Assembly: GCA_019637795.1 (NCBI GenBank)
Contig: JAHBUY010000001.1
Location: 331,001-395,000 of the forward strand
DNA: 64,000 nt
Direction: 5' to 3'
From: a bacterium
GTDB taxonomy: Bacteria > Desulfobacterota > Binatia > HRBIN30 > CADEER01
Numbering within the stretch: the first letter of the stretch is position 1; every line of letters starts with the position of its first letter. The notes beneath the pieces are model-generated. The model was given only the letters and a program-made list of their open reading frames with translations. It ran no database searches and was not told the origin of the DNA. Both the position numbers and the translations under genes were made by a program. Shown in pieces: positions 34,640 through 41,817 of this stretch.

Positions 34640-34876
34640 ATGCCGGTACAGATCACCATCCGCGACGTTCCCGAGTTGGTCCGCGATGAGCTGGCGGCGC
34701 GGGCGGCGCGCGAACGAAAATCCATGCAGGAGTATCTGCGCGAGGAGCTGGAGCGCATCGCCGCGCGCCCCTCGGTTCACGCGTGGGTGGAGCACGTCCG
34801 TGAGCGCAAGCACGCGGCCGGGCGGCGGATCGCCGCGCGCAGGATCATCGACCATCGAGACGCCGATCGGCGATGA
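34640..34876 (+). CDS. vapB: FitA/VapB-like ribbon-helix-helix antitoxin
   Basis: 78 residues: PVQITIRDVPELVRDELAARAARERKSMQEYLREEL is the classic FitA-like RHH (Arc fold), followed by the toxin-binding tail (RPSVHAWVEHVRERKHAAGRRI). The ATGA overlap with the PIN-toxin gene shows co-translation. It would neutralise and co-repress the operon. The upstream gap holds the IS3 fragment and a GCGCGCTTGCGAAGCGCA-type inverted repeat near 34600 that could belong to the promoter. Confidence 0.9.
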   Translation: MPVQITIRDVPELVRDELAARAARERKSMQEYLREELERIAARPSVHAWVEHVRERKHAAGRRIAARRIIDHRDADRR

Positions 34877-35265
34877 GCCTGGTCGTCGATGCCTCGTTGC
34901 TCGTCGCCGCCACGACCGACAGCGGTCCGGAGGGCACGTGGGCGGAGGAGATGCTCCTGGCGGGCGGGATCGTCGCTCCGCATCTCGTATTGGTGGAAGC
35001 GACGAACATCCTGCGCCGCCTCGAGCGCGCGCAGGAGTTGAGCCTCCTGGAGGCGACCGCCGCCCACCGAGATCTGGTGCGACTCGCCATCGATCTCCTT
35101 CCGTTCGAGCCGTTTGCCGAACGGGTCTGGGAGTTGCGCGCGAACGTCACCATCTACGATGCGTGGTACGTGGCCATCGCCGAAGCGTTCGATCTTCCCC
35201 TGGCCACGCTCGACGCCCGGTTGGTCCGAGCGACCGGCCCGCGCTGTCGATTTCTCACCTGCTGA
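34873..35265 (+). CDS. vapC: VapC-like PIN-domain toxin
   Basis: 130 residues. PIN-domain acidic residues are D6 (LVVDASLL), E42 (LVLVEATNILRRL), D96 (IYDAWYVAIAE) and D114 (TLDARLV), so the metal-dependent RNase site looks complete. It starts four bases inside the end of the antitoxin gene (ATGA). Members cut tRNA or rRNA when free of antitoxin. The pair appears intact, unlike the neighbouring HepT-like relic. Confidence 0.92.
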   Translation: MSLVVDASLLVAATTDSGPEGTWAEEMLLAGGIVAPHLVLVEATNILRRLERAQELSLLEATAAHRDLVRLAIDLLPFEPFAERVWELRANVTIYDAWYVAIAEAFDLPLATLDARLVRATGPRCRFLTC

Positions 35266-35499
35266 GCGCGACCGGCTCCTCGCCTCGAGAATCGGGCGAC
35301 GCAGGCGGATCGGCGTCTCCTCGGCGCTCGACGGCCTCGGGCGGAGCAAAAGGAGGAGCCGGTGGGCGTCAACATCGAGGCCGCGCCATCGAGGGGCCCT
35401 GCCACCGGATCGCCGGCACCACCGCCACGTACCGGATCGCCGCCGCCGGCAGCGGCCCGCCGTCGGCGAGTAAGGGGCGTGCGGAACGCCGTTCCGCCC

Positions 35500-36588
35500 T
35501 CACTGGTCCGTTCCGCGCTCGCCCGGATGGGCGGGCGCGTGGAAGATCGGGGACGCCAGGAGGACATCGGCGGCGAGGCGATGTCCGGCCGACGTCCAGT
35601 GCGCGTCGACCGCGTAGATGAGCCGTTCGCCGGCCGCGGTCCGTTCGCGGAACGGCTGCGACAGATCGAGCATCGCGATGCCTTCGCGCCGCGCGATGTC
35701 GTCGACCATCGCGTGCACGGCGCGGACGTACGGGAACGGCGCCTCGAGCTCGAGCTCGCTGCGCTGCGGGACGTAGACGAGCCAGAAGCGCGCCCCGTGC
35801 TCGCGCGTCAGGCGCTGCATCGCGGCGAGCAGGCGCGCGGTCACGGCGTAGCCCGGCAGGTCGTGGAAGTCGACCGCCGGCGCGTCCCGGTAGCCGCGCT
35901 CGTCGTTCGCCTCGCCGGCAAAACGGCGCTTCAGCGTGCCCAGTTGGACCTCGAGGAAGCGGTAGGCGCGGCTGTGCTCCTCGACGAATCGCTCCAGCGG
36001 GTTGCCCCGCGCCGCGGCGGGCTGGTTGCGCGGACGCAGATCGCCGTCGACCAGCTCGAAGTAGGGCCGGTGGCCCTCCTTCCCGTCGATGTTGTCCGCC
36101 AGATCGTTGATGAAAAACAGCAGCACCACCGCATCGTAGGCGCGCGCGGCGAGCTCGCGCCGCAGCAACAGATACTCCTGCGCGGTGCCGAAACCGATGA
36201 CGCCGCGGTTGTACACCGCGACGCCCGGCGACAGAGCGGCCTGCAGCAGGTCCGTGAACACCTCGCCCTGGCCGACGCCCCAGCCCCAGGCGAAAGAGTC
36301 GCCCAGCACCAGGACCCGCTGCGCCGCCACCGCGGGTCGCGCTGGCTCCGGCTGGCGCCACCCCTCGGCGTCGAGCCGCACGGGCGTGGCGAACTCCGGT
36401 CGGCGGAAGCGCAACTGGACGTCGGGCTTGCCCCTCCAGCCGAGGCTCGGATCGTCGTCGTGAAAGGCGAAGAGCGGGCTGCCGACTTCGGGCACGGCAT
36501 CCGAGACGCGCAGCACGATCTCCAGCGCGACGCCGGCCAGGAGCACGCCGAACGCGATCAGTCCTACGCGTCGAAGCACGCCGGGCAT
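35500..36588 (-). CDS. Membrane-anchored SGNH/GDSL hydrolase-like protein
   Basis: 362 residues from ATG 36588 (a TTG/ATG-type start 12 codons upstream is possible). The N-terminal helix VLRRVGLIAFGVLLAGVALEIVL acts as an uncleaved signal or anchor. SGNH blocks: VLVLGDSFAWGWGV with the nucleophile Ser, NRGVIGFGTAQE, FFINDLADN carrying the Asn, and DAHWTSAGH with the Asp-x-x-His pair. Such proteins deacetylate or acetylate extracytoplasmic polysaccharides or act as esterases. No partner acetyltransferase (MBOAT) gene is adjacent. The 234 bases between it and VapC show no gene. Confidence 0.85.
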   Translation of the reverse strand: MPGVLRRVGLIAFGVLLAGVALEIVLRVSDAVPEVGSPLFAFHDDDPSLGWRGKPDVQLRFRRPEFATPVRLDAEGWRQPEPARPAVAAQRVLVLGDSFAWGWGVGQGEVFTDLLQAALSPGVAVYNRGVIGFGTAQEYLLLRRELAARAYDAVVLLFFINDLADNIDGKEGHRPYFELVDGDLRPRNQPAAARGNPLERFVEEHSRAYRFLEVQLGTLKRRFAGEANDERGYRDAPAVDFHDLPGYAVTARLLAAMQRLTREHGARFWLVYVPQRSELELEAPFPYVRAVHAMVDDIARREGIAMLDLSQPFRERTAAGERLIYAVDAHWTSAGHRLAADVLLASPIFHAPAHPGERGTDQ

Positions 36589-36973
36589 CGGGCAACGTCG
36601 AAGGGCACCGCCGTAGGAGGCCACGCGATCGTGCCGGTGGCAAGCGGCGCCTGGATCAGCCCCCCGGATCTCAAGCGATGCCGTGGAAAGCCCACGGGAC
36701 GAGCCGCACCTCAGCGCCGGCCGCTGGTTGGACGCCGAGCGAGGCCACCCGCGCGCTCATGGACACGGATGACGGCTCGACCGACTTCGCCCTCGAGCTC
36801 CGCCGCGCCACGGCCGCCGGCGCGGAACCCCGCACTGACGGGGATCGCGGAGCAGCTCGACGCGGAGCAGCGCCGCGATGGCGCGCGGGCCACCGCAGGT
36901 GGCGCACCTCTTTGCTGCACGGGCGGCACCCTGGACGTGCCCCCGAACGACCACGCGGCCGGCGCGGACCGTC
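36589..36973. other. Gap without recognisable gene
   Basis: 385 bases between the SGNH start and the stop of the Gly-rich protein. Open frames on both strands are Arg/Ala/Pro-rich without motifs. The promoter for the minus-strand SGNH gene should be here; no clear element is seen. Confidence 0.4.
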
Positions 36974-37939
36974 CTACGAGTGCCGCCGCAGGGAGAACCA
37001 TCCGGCGATGGCGAGCAGCGCGGCCAGGGCGATCACGCCGGTCGTCCCGACCGACGGCGCGGCCGCGCGGCCGCCGGCGGGAGCCGGGCCAGAGGTCGCG
37101 CTCGGGGTGCCCGTCGGCAGCGCCGTACCGGTGGCCGTCGCGGTGGCGGTCTGCGTCGCGGTGGCGGTGGCAGTGGCCGGGCCGGACGCCGAGAACGACA
37201 GGATCACCTGGCCGGCGGCGCCGGCACCGCCACTGCGGTACAGCGCCACGCCGGCGTTGCCGACGCCGCCGCCGCCGGCACCGCCAGGCGCGCTGCCGGC
37301 GCCGGGCACGGTGGACGAGTTGCCGCCGATACCGCCGGCTCCTTCGCCGGTGCCGGCGGTCTGCCCGGAGGCGTTGCCACCGCTCGCGGTCGCCTGCGCG
37401 GAGCCGCCGCCGCCGCCGCCGGTGTTGCTGCTGACGGCGTTGGCGCCGATGCCGCCGGCGAACATACTGGCACCGCTGGCCGTGCACCCAGTCACGTCGC
37501 CGCCGGCGCCCCCACCGCCGCCCTGGCTCCGACCGCGGGCGCCGCCATTGGCCACCAGGCCGCTGATAGACGTGCTGGTCACCGAGCTCGGCCCGCCGTC
37601 GGTGGCGGTGTCGGTGAACTGCAGCGCGCCGGCGCCGGCCTCACCGACGCTGACGGTCAGCGCATCGCCAGGCATGACCGAAAACACCGCGCCGCAGAAG
37701 GAGCCGCCGCCGCCACCACCACCGGAGAGGTTGCTCCAGCCCGCCCCGGCGCCGCCGCCCCCGCCCCAGGCGGAGATGGTGACCGACATCATCCCGGCCG
37801 GCACCTCGCAGACGACGTCAGCGGTGATCGCGATTCCATCCGGACAGTCGGCGGCGAGCGCCGCCTGCGCCGCCCAGAAGACGGCGAGCGCGCCCAGCCA
37901 ATGACTACCGCGGGCTCGAAGTGTGGTCGCGCTTCCCAC
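36974..37939 (-). CDS. Secreted glycine-rich surface protein with C-terminal anchor signal
   Basis: About 321 residues. I prefer GTG 37939 because GGGAGGAGAGAG lies just before it; ATG 37963, eight codons earlier, would put that sequence inside the gene. Signal peptide WLGALAVFWAAQAALA, then a domain of Gly-rich loops between short beta stretches (MMSVTISAWGGGGGAGAGWS, GGGGGGGSFCGAVFSVMPGD, ALTVSVGEAGAGALQFTD), Cys pairs and a Thr/Ala spacer (ATATATQTATATATG). The C-terminus is APSVGTTGVIALAALLAIAG then WFSLRRHS, a hydrophobic helix plus basic end. It resembles the Gly-rich exported proteins of environmental MAGs. Function unknown. Confidence 0.78.
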   Translation of the reverse strand: MGSATTLRARGSHWLGALAVFWAAQAALAADCPDGIAITADVVCEVPAGMMSVTISAWGGGGGAGAGWSNLSGGGGGGGSFCGAVFSVMPGDALTVSVGEAGAGALQFTDTATDGGPSSVTSTSISGLVANGGARGRSQGGGGGAGGDVTGCTASGASMFAGGIGANAVSSNTGGGGGGSAQATASGGNASGQTAGTGEGAGGIGGNSSTVPGAGSAPGGAGGGGVGNAGVALYRSGGAGAAGQVILSFSASGPATATATATQTATATATGTALPTGTPSATSGPAPAGGRAAAPSVGTTGVIALAALLAIAGWFSLRRHS

Positions 37940-38075
37940 CTCTCTCCTCCCTTTCGGCGGCATGTCATGACGATTTCAGCGCCGACCGTCAATGATCCGG
38001 GTATCCACCGCCCCCCAGGGCGGGATGCGGTCGGCTCCGTCGTGCGTCGCGCGCCGGCGGCGGCGGGCGCCGCCG

Positions 38076-38978
38076 TCAGTCGAGGTCCTTGCCGTCCATG
38101 CCGGCGTTCTTGCGGGCGCTGCGCATCAGCGTCTCGACCAGTGGCCCGATCCTCGTCGGGTCGTCGACCGGCTCGACCGTCGGGCCGCGGTGCCAGCCCT
38201 CGGCGACCGCCAGCACGGCGCCGGAGGCCTCGAAGACGCGGCCGCTGATGGCCGCCGACTCGGCGCTGGCGAGCCAGGTGACGATCGGCGCGATCCAGCG
38301 CGGGTGCATGCGCGCCTTCGCCGCCTCGTCCATCTGCCCCATGCCGAGATCCTCGGTCATGCGGGTGAGCGCGCCGGGGGCGATGGCGTTGACCGTGATG
38401 CCGTAGCGGCGCAGCTCGCGCGCGGCGATGATCGTGAACGCCGCGATGCCCGCCTTGGCGGCGCCGTAGTTGGTCTGGCCGGCGTTGCCGTAGATGCCCG
38501 ACACCGAGGTGGTGTTGATGATGCGGGCGTCGACCTTCTGCCCCTGCTTCACCAGCTCGCGCCAGTGCGCGGCGGCGTGGTGGGCGGGCGCGAAGGTGCC
38601 CTTCAGGTGCACCTTGATCACCGCGTCCCACTCGGCCTCGGCCATGTTCACCAGCATGCGGTCGCGCAGGATGCCGGCGTTGTTGATCAGCACGTCGAGC
38701 CGGCCGAAGCGGGCGACGGCGGCCTCGATCATCCGCTGGGCGCCGGCGAAGTCGCTGACGTCGTCGCCGTTGGCGATCGCCTCGCCGCCGCCCTGCGCGA
38801 TCGCCTGCACCACCTCCTCGGCCGGGCCGAGCGAGGCGCCGGTGCCGTCGCGCGAGCCGCCGAGATCGTTGACCACCACCTTCGCCCCGTGCGCCGCCAG
38901 CATCAGCGCGTACTCCCTGCCGATCCCGCGCCCGGCACCGGTGACGATGCACACCCGTCCGTCACACAGCTTGGCCAT
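38076..38978 (-). CDS. Short-chain dehydrogenase (3-hydroxyacyl-CoA/17-beta-HSD type)
   Basis: 300 residues; ATG 38978 is preferred over the adjacent ATG 38981 because AGGAG then sits six bases upstream. Rossmann motifs TGAGRGIGREYAL, NDLGG, NNAGILRD, catalytic Ser/Tyr/Lys in INTTSVSGIYGNAGQTNYGAAK and IAPGALTRM. The long NDLGGSRDGTGAS insertion resembles the SDR domain of multifunctional beta-oxidation enzymes. Probably oxidises 3-hydroxyacyl-CoA or a sterol-like alcohol with NAD. First in order from the right is an SDR/LLM/EthD group on the same strand, suggesting a catabolic operon. Confidence 0.92.
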   Translation of the reverse strand: MAKLCDGRVCIVTGAGRGIGREYALMLAAHGAKVVVNDLGGSRDGTGASLGPAEEVVQAIAQGGGEAIANGDDVSDFAGAQRMIEAAVARFGRLDVLINNAGILRDRMLVNMAEAEWDAVIKVHLKGTFAPAHHAAAHWRELVKQGQKVDARIINTTSVSGIYGNAGQTNYGAAKAGIAAFTIIAARELRRYGITVNAIAPGALTRMTEDLGMGQMDEAAKARMHPRWIAPIVTWLASAESAAISGRVFEASGAVLAVAEGWHRGPTVEPVDDPTRIGPLVETLMRSARKNAGMDGKDLD

Positions 38979-39000
38979 CATCTTCTCCTTCGGGGTTGTT

Positions 39001-39064
39001 CACACGGAGAAGCGGAGCGCCGGAGCGACGCCGGCTCGGCGCCGCGCCTTCGTTCCTCCGTGTG
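39001..39064. repeat. Intercistronic CACACGGAG...CTCCGTGTG inverted-repeat element
   Basis: CACACGGAG at 39001-39009 pairs with CTCCGTGTG at 39056-39064. The interior is GC-rich with further GCCGGAGCG/CGGCTCGGC symmetry. It lies between the EthD-like gene and the downstream SDR on the minus strand. It belongs to the same GGAG-rich class as the element at 39777-39843. Confidence 0.6.
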
Positions 39065-39077
39065 GGATTCGTTCGTC

Positions 39078-39764
39078 TCAGCTCTTCAGGATCCACTCGC
39101 TCATGGGGGCGGTGTTGATCGATTCGAAGTCGCTGAAGGTGGCGATGTCGTCGAGCACGCGCTGAATGTTTTCCGGCGCGCCGAAGAAGCGGTTGGGGTC
39201 GAGCAGGTCCTCGAGGGTGCGGAAGCGCTCCTCGACGATGGCGCGATGGGGCGGCGCGCCGGGCGTCAACACCCGCGCCACCGCGTTGCGGGTGTACTCC
39301 CACAACGGATGGATCTCGAACGACAGCGGCGTGTGGTGGCCGTGCCAGCGCTCGTAGAAGACCTCGTCGCTGATCCGCTCCGGCTTCGGGAAGGCGGTCC
39401 ACAGCGTGACGCCGGGGCTGCGCGTCCCGTCCGGCCAGTCGCGGTCCGGACAGCGCAGCGGCATCGACTCGGTGACGAGGTAGCCGTCCACCCGCGCGGC
39501 GATGCCGCGCAGCGCCTCCTCGAGCTCGCCGCGGCGATCGATCGAATCGACCCACACCGACACCGAGGCCGCGATCGTCTTCCCCTCGCCCAGGTACTGC
39601 GATGTCCCTCGTCCCACCTGCTCACGCAGGTCGGACACATTGACGATGAGCCGCGACACCCCACCGGCGAGCAACTGCTGCGCGACGTCGCCGACGAGCC
39701 GATCGCGAAACCCCTCGATCGCGTCGCCGTCCCGCTTCCACGTCAGATAGACGATCTTCTCCAT
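39078..39764 (-). CDS. EthD-like ferredoxin-fold protein
   Basis: 228 residues: MEKIVYLTWKRDGDAIEGFR at the start, then a second half with TLWTAFPKPERISDEVFYER and WHGHHTPLSFEIHPLWEYTR, the EthD-type dimeric alpha/beta-barrel signature (WHxxHxPL). Apparently two tandem ferredoxin-like halves. EthD proteins accompany P450 or hydroxylase systems and some act as decarboxylases or dehydratases; most lack a proven activity. The gene lies between the LLM oxidoreductase and the SDR in one orientation, with GGAG-rich repeats on both flanks. Confidence 0.82.
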   Translation of the reverse strand: MEKIVYLTWKRDGDAIEGFRDRLVGDVAQQLLAGGVSRLIVNVSDLREQVGRGTSQYLGEGKTIAASVSVWVDSIDRRGELEEALRGIAARVDGYLVTESMPLRCPDRDWPDGTRSPGVTLWTAFPKPERISDEVFYERWHGHHTPLSFEIHPLWEYTRNAVARVLTPGAPPHRAIVEERFRTLEDLLDPNRFFGAPENIQRVLDDIATFSDFESINTAPMSEWILKS

Positions 39765-39776
39765 TACTGTTCCTTA

Positions 39777-39843
39777 CCGCAGAGACGCCGAGAGCGAGCC
39801 GATGGTCTCCGCGTCTCCGCGCCTCCGCGTCTCCGCCGTGAAG
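39777..39843. repeat. GGAG-rich intergenic repeat (GCGGAGACGCGGAGG type)
   Basis: Read on the minus strand the gap contains several near-tandem copies of GCGGAGACGC/GCGGAGGCGC, ending GCGTCTCTGCGG. Periodicity is about 8-9 bases. Repeats of this style are scattered in many MAGs between genes; I recall them but know no established function. It lies 5' of the EthD-like gene. Confidence 0.65.
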
Positions 39844-39847
39844 AGGA

Positions 39848-40855
39848 TCACAAGCAGAGCTCCGCCATGAGCCGCAGCGTCTCGACGTCGCGATTGGCCA
39901 GCAGCAGGGTCGTGATCGGCGTCTTCTTCCACTCGGCGAGCCGCTCCCGGATGCGCTCGATCGGGCCGACGAGGGAGATCTCGTCGGCGAACTGGCTGGG
40001 CACGGCGGCGACCGCCGCCCAGCGGTCGCCGGCCATGAACAGCTCCTGGATCTTCTCGGCCTCGTCGGCGAAGCCCATGCGGCCCATCAGCTCCTTGTGA
40101 AAGTTGCGCTTCTTGGCGCCCATGCCGCCGATGTAGAAGCCGAGCATCGCCTTCACCGGGTTGAGCCCGGCCTCGATGTCGTCGGTGACGTTGACGGTGA
40201 GGAACTGGGCGATCTCGAAGCCCGGCTTCATGCCGGCCAGCGACTCGGCGTACACCTGCGGTCGGAACGGCGAGTAGTAGAGCGGCAGCCAGCCGTCGCA
40301 GATCTCGGTCGCCATGGCGACGTTCTTCGGCCCCTCGGCGCCGAGGAAGACGGGGATGTCGGGGCGCAGCGGATGGGTGATGCTGCGCAACGGCTTGCCG
40401 AGGCCCCAGGCGTTTGGGCCGTGGTAGGGCAGCGGGTAGTGCGGGCCGTCGTTGGTGACCGGTTCCTCGCGCTTCCAGATCTTGCGCAGGATGGAGATGT
40501 ACTCGCGCGTCCGCGCCAGCGGCTTGGCGAACGGCACGCCGTACCAGCCCTCGACCACCTGCGGGCCGGAGACGCCGAGGCCGAGGATCATCCGGCCGTT
40601 CGACAGGTGGTCGATGGTGAGCGCGTGCATCGCCGTCGCCGCCGGGGTGCGCGCCGAGAGCTGGCACACCGAGGTGCCGAGCTTGATGCGCGTCGTGTGG
40701 GCGCCGATCCAGCACAGCGGCGAGAAGCAATCCGAGCCCCACGCCTCGGCCGTCCAGACCGAGTCGTAGCCCAACCGCTCCGCTTCCTGCGCCAGCTCGA
40801 CGCAGCCGGGAGTGGGGTGCGCCTGCCAGTAGCCGAGTTGTAGTCCGAGCTTCAC
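39848..40855 (-). CDS. LLM-class flavin/F420-dependent oxidoreductase
   Basis: 335 residues. TIM-barrel luciferase-like signature: MKLGLQLGYWQAHP, YDSVWTAEAWGSDCFSP, TTRIKLGTSVCQLSARTPAA, GRMILGLGVSGPQVVEGWYG, and C-terminal ISLVGPIERIRERLAEWKK. The pattern is that of F420-dependent (mer/Fgd-like) members rather than FMNH2 monooxygenases, but cofactor choice is inferred. Such enzymes act in steroid and xenobiotic catabolism in actinobacteria and related MAGs. Co-directional with the EthD and SDR genes. The ATG lies 14 bases after a GGAGGAT-like site. Confidence 0.9.
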   Translation of the reverse strand: MKLGLQLGYWQAHPTPGCVELAQEAERLGYDSVWTAEAWGSDCFSPLCWIGAHTTRIKLGTSVCQLSARTPAATAMHALTIDHLSNGRMILGLGVSGPQVVEGWYGVPFAKPLARTREYISILRKIWKREEPVTNDGPHYPLPYHGPNAWGLGKPLRSITHPLRPDIPVFLGAEGPKNVAMATEICDGWLPLYYSPFRPQVYAESLAGMKPGFEIAQFLTVNVTDDIEAGLNPVKAMLGFYIGGMGAKKRNFHKELMGRMGFADEAEKIQELFMAGDRWAAVAAVPSQFADEISLVGPIERIRERLAEWKKTPITTLLLANRDVETLRLMAELCL

Positions 40856-40926
40856 GTATCCTCCGGGCAGCGGTCGGCGATCCGCTCGCCGCCGGGGTTC
40901 GCCGGCGGCGAGAGCCGACAGCGGGG

Positions 40927-41682
40927 CTAGATGGTGAGTCCGCCGTCGATCGAGACGATCGAGCCGCTCATGTAGCGGCCCTCGTCGGAGGCGACGAAGG
41001 CGATCAGCGCCGCCACCTCCTCGGTGCTGGCGGTGCCGAGCGGGGTGCGCAGCTTGGCCAGGCGGGTGGCGTCGGCGCCGTCGGGCAGTTGGTGGAAGCT
41101 GCTCTGCAGCGGCGTCTTCATGCCGCCGGGCGCGACGCAGTTCACGCGCACCTTGCGGGTGAAGAGGTACTCGTCGGCGAGCGCCCGGGTGAGTTGGATG
41201 ACGCCGCCCTTCGAGGCGCAGTACGCGGCGCTGTAGGGCTGGCCCATCAGGCCGGCGTTGGAGGCGATGGTGACGATGTTGCCGCCGTGCTCGAGCATCG
41301 CCGGCAGCACCGCCTGCGCCAGCAGGAAGGTGCCCGTCAGGTTGACGCCGATGATCCGCGACCAGTCGGCGAACGGCATCTCGTGCGAGTTGGCGAAGCG
41401 GCCGATGCCGGCGCAGGTGACGAGGACCCGCGGCGGGCCGAGATCGCGGGTCGCCGCGCCCACCGCCTCGCGCACCGAGGCGGGGTCGGCGACGTCGACC
41501 TGGTAGGCCCGCGCCGTGCCGCCGGCGGCGCGGATCTGCTCCGCGCTCTCGCCGGCGGCGTCGAGCGCGAGATCGAGACAGGCCGCCGCCGCCCCCTCCT
41601 GTGCGAGCCGCGCCGCCGTGGCGCGGCCGAGGCCCGAGCCGGCGCCGGTGACGACGGCCATCCGTCCTGTGAAACGACTCAT
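40927..41682 (-). CDS. Short-chain dehydrogenase (FabG-like)
   Basis: 251 residues from ATG 41682, with AGGAGGA about 13 bases upstream; the very long frame continuing to 43596 is antisense to the TPR gene and rejected. Motifs VVTGAGSGLGRATA, ACLDLALD, TCAGIGRFANSHE (TCAG where NNAG is usual), SNAGLMGQPYSAAYCASKGG with Ser/Tyr/Lys, and a C-terminal YMSGSIVSIDGGLTI. Classical SDR of FabG length, probably NAD-linked. It heads the minus-strand catabolic group and faces away from the TMTC-like gene. Confidence 0.93.
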   Translation of the reverse strand: MSRFTGRMAVVTGAGSGLGRATAARLAQEGAAAACLDLALDAAGESAEQIRAAGGTARAYQVDVADPASVREAVGAATRDLGPPRVLVTCAGIGRFANSHEMPFADWSRIIGVNLTGTFLLAQAVLPAMLEHGGNIVTIASNAGLMGQPYSAAYCASKGGVIQLTRALADEYLFTRKVRVNCVAPGGMKTPLQSSFHQLPDGADATRLAKLRTPLGTASTEEVAALIAFVASDEGRYMSGSIVSIDGGLTI

Positions 41683-41817
41683 GTCGGGTGCGATCCTCCT
41701 CCCCCTGCCTGACGCAGCGGCGCGGCGAAATCTAGTGGACCGGCCGGCGCGCGCGCAACGGCGGCGGCGCGCCGCCGCTTGCCATGGCGGCGCGATGCGG
41801 CCTACACGCCGGACCGC

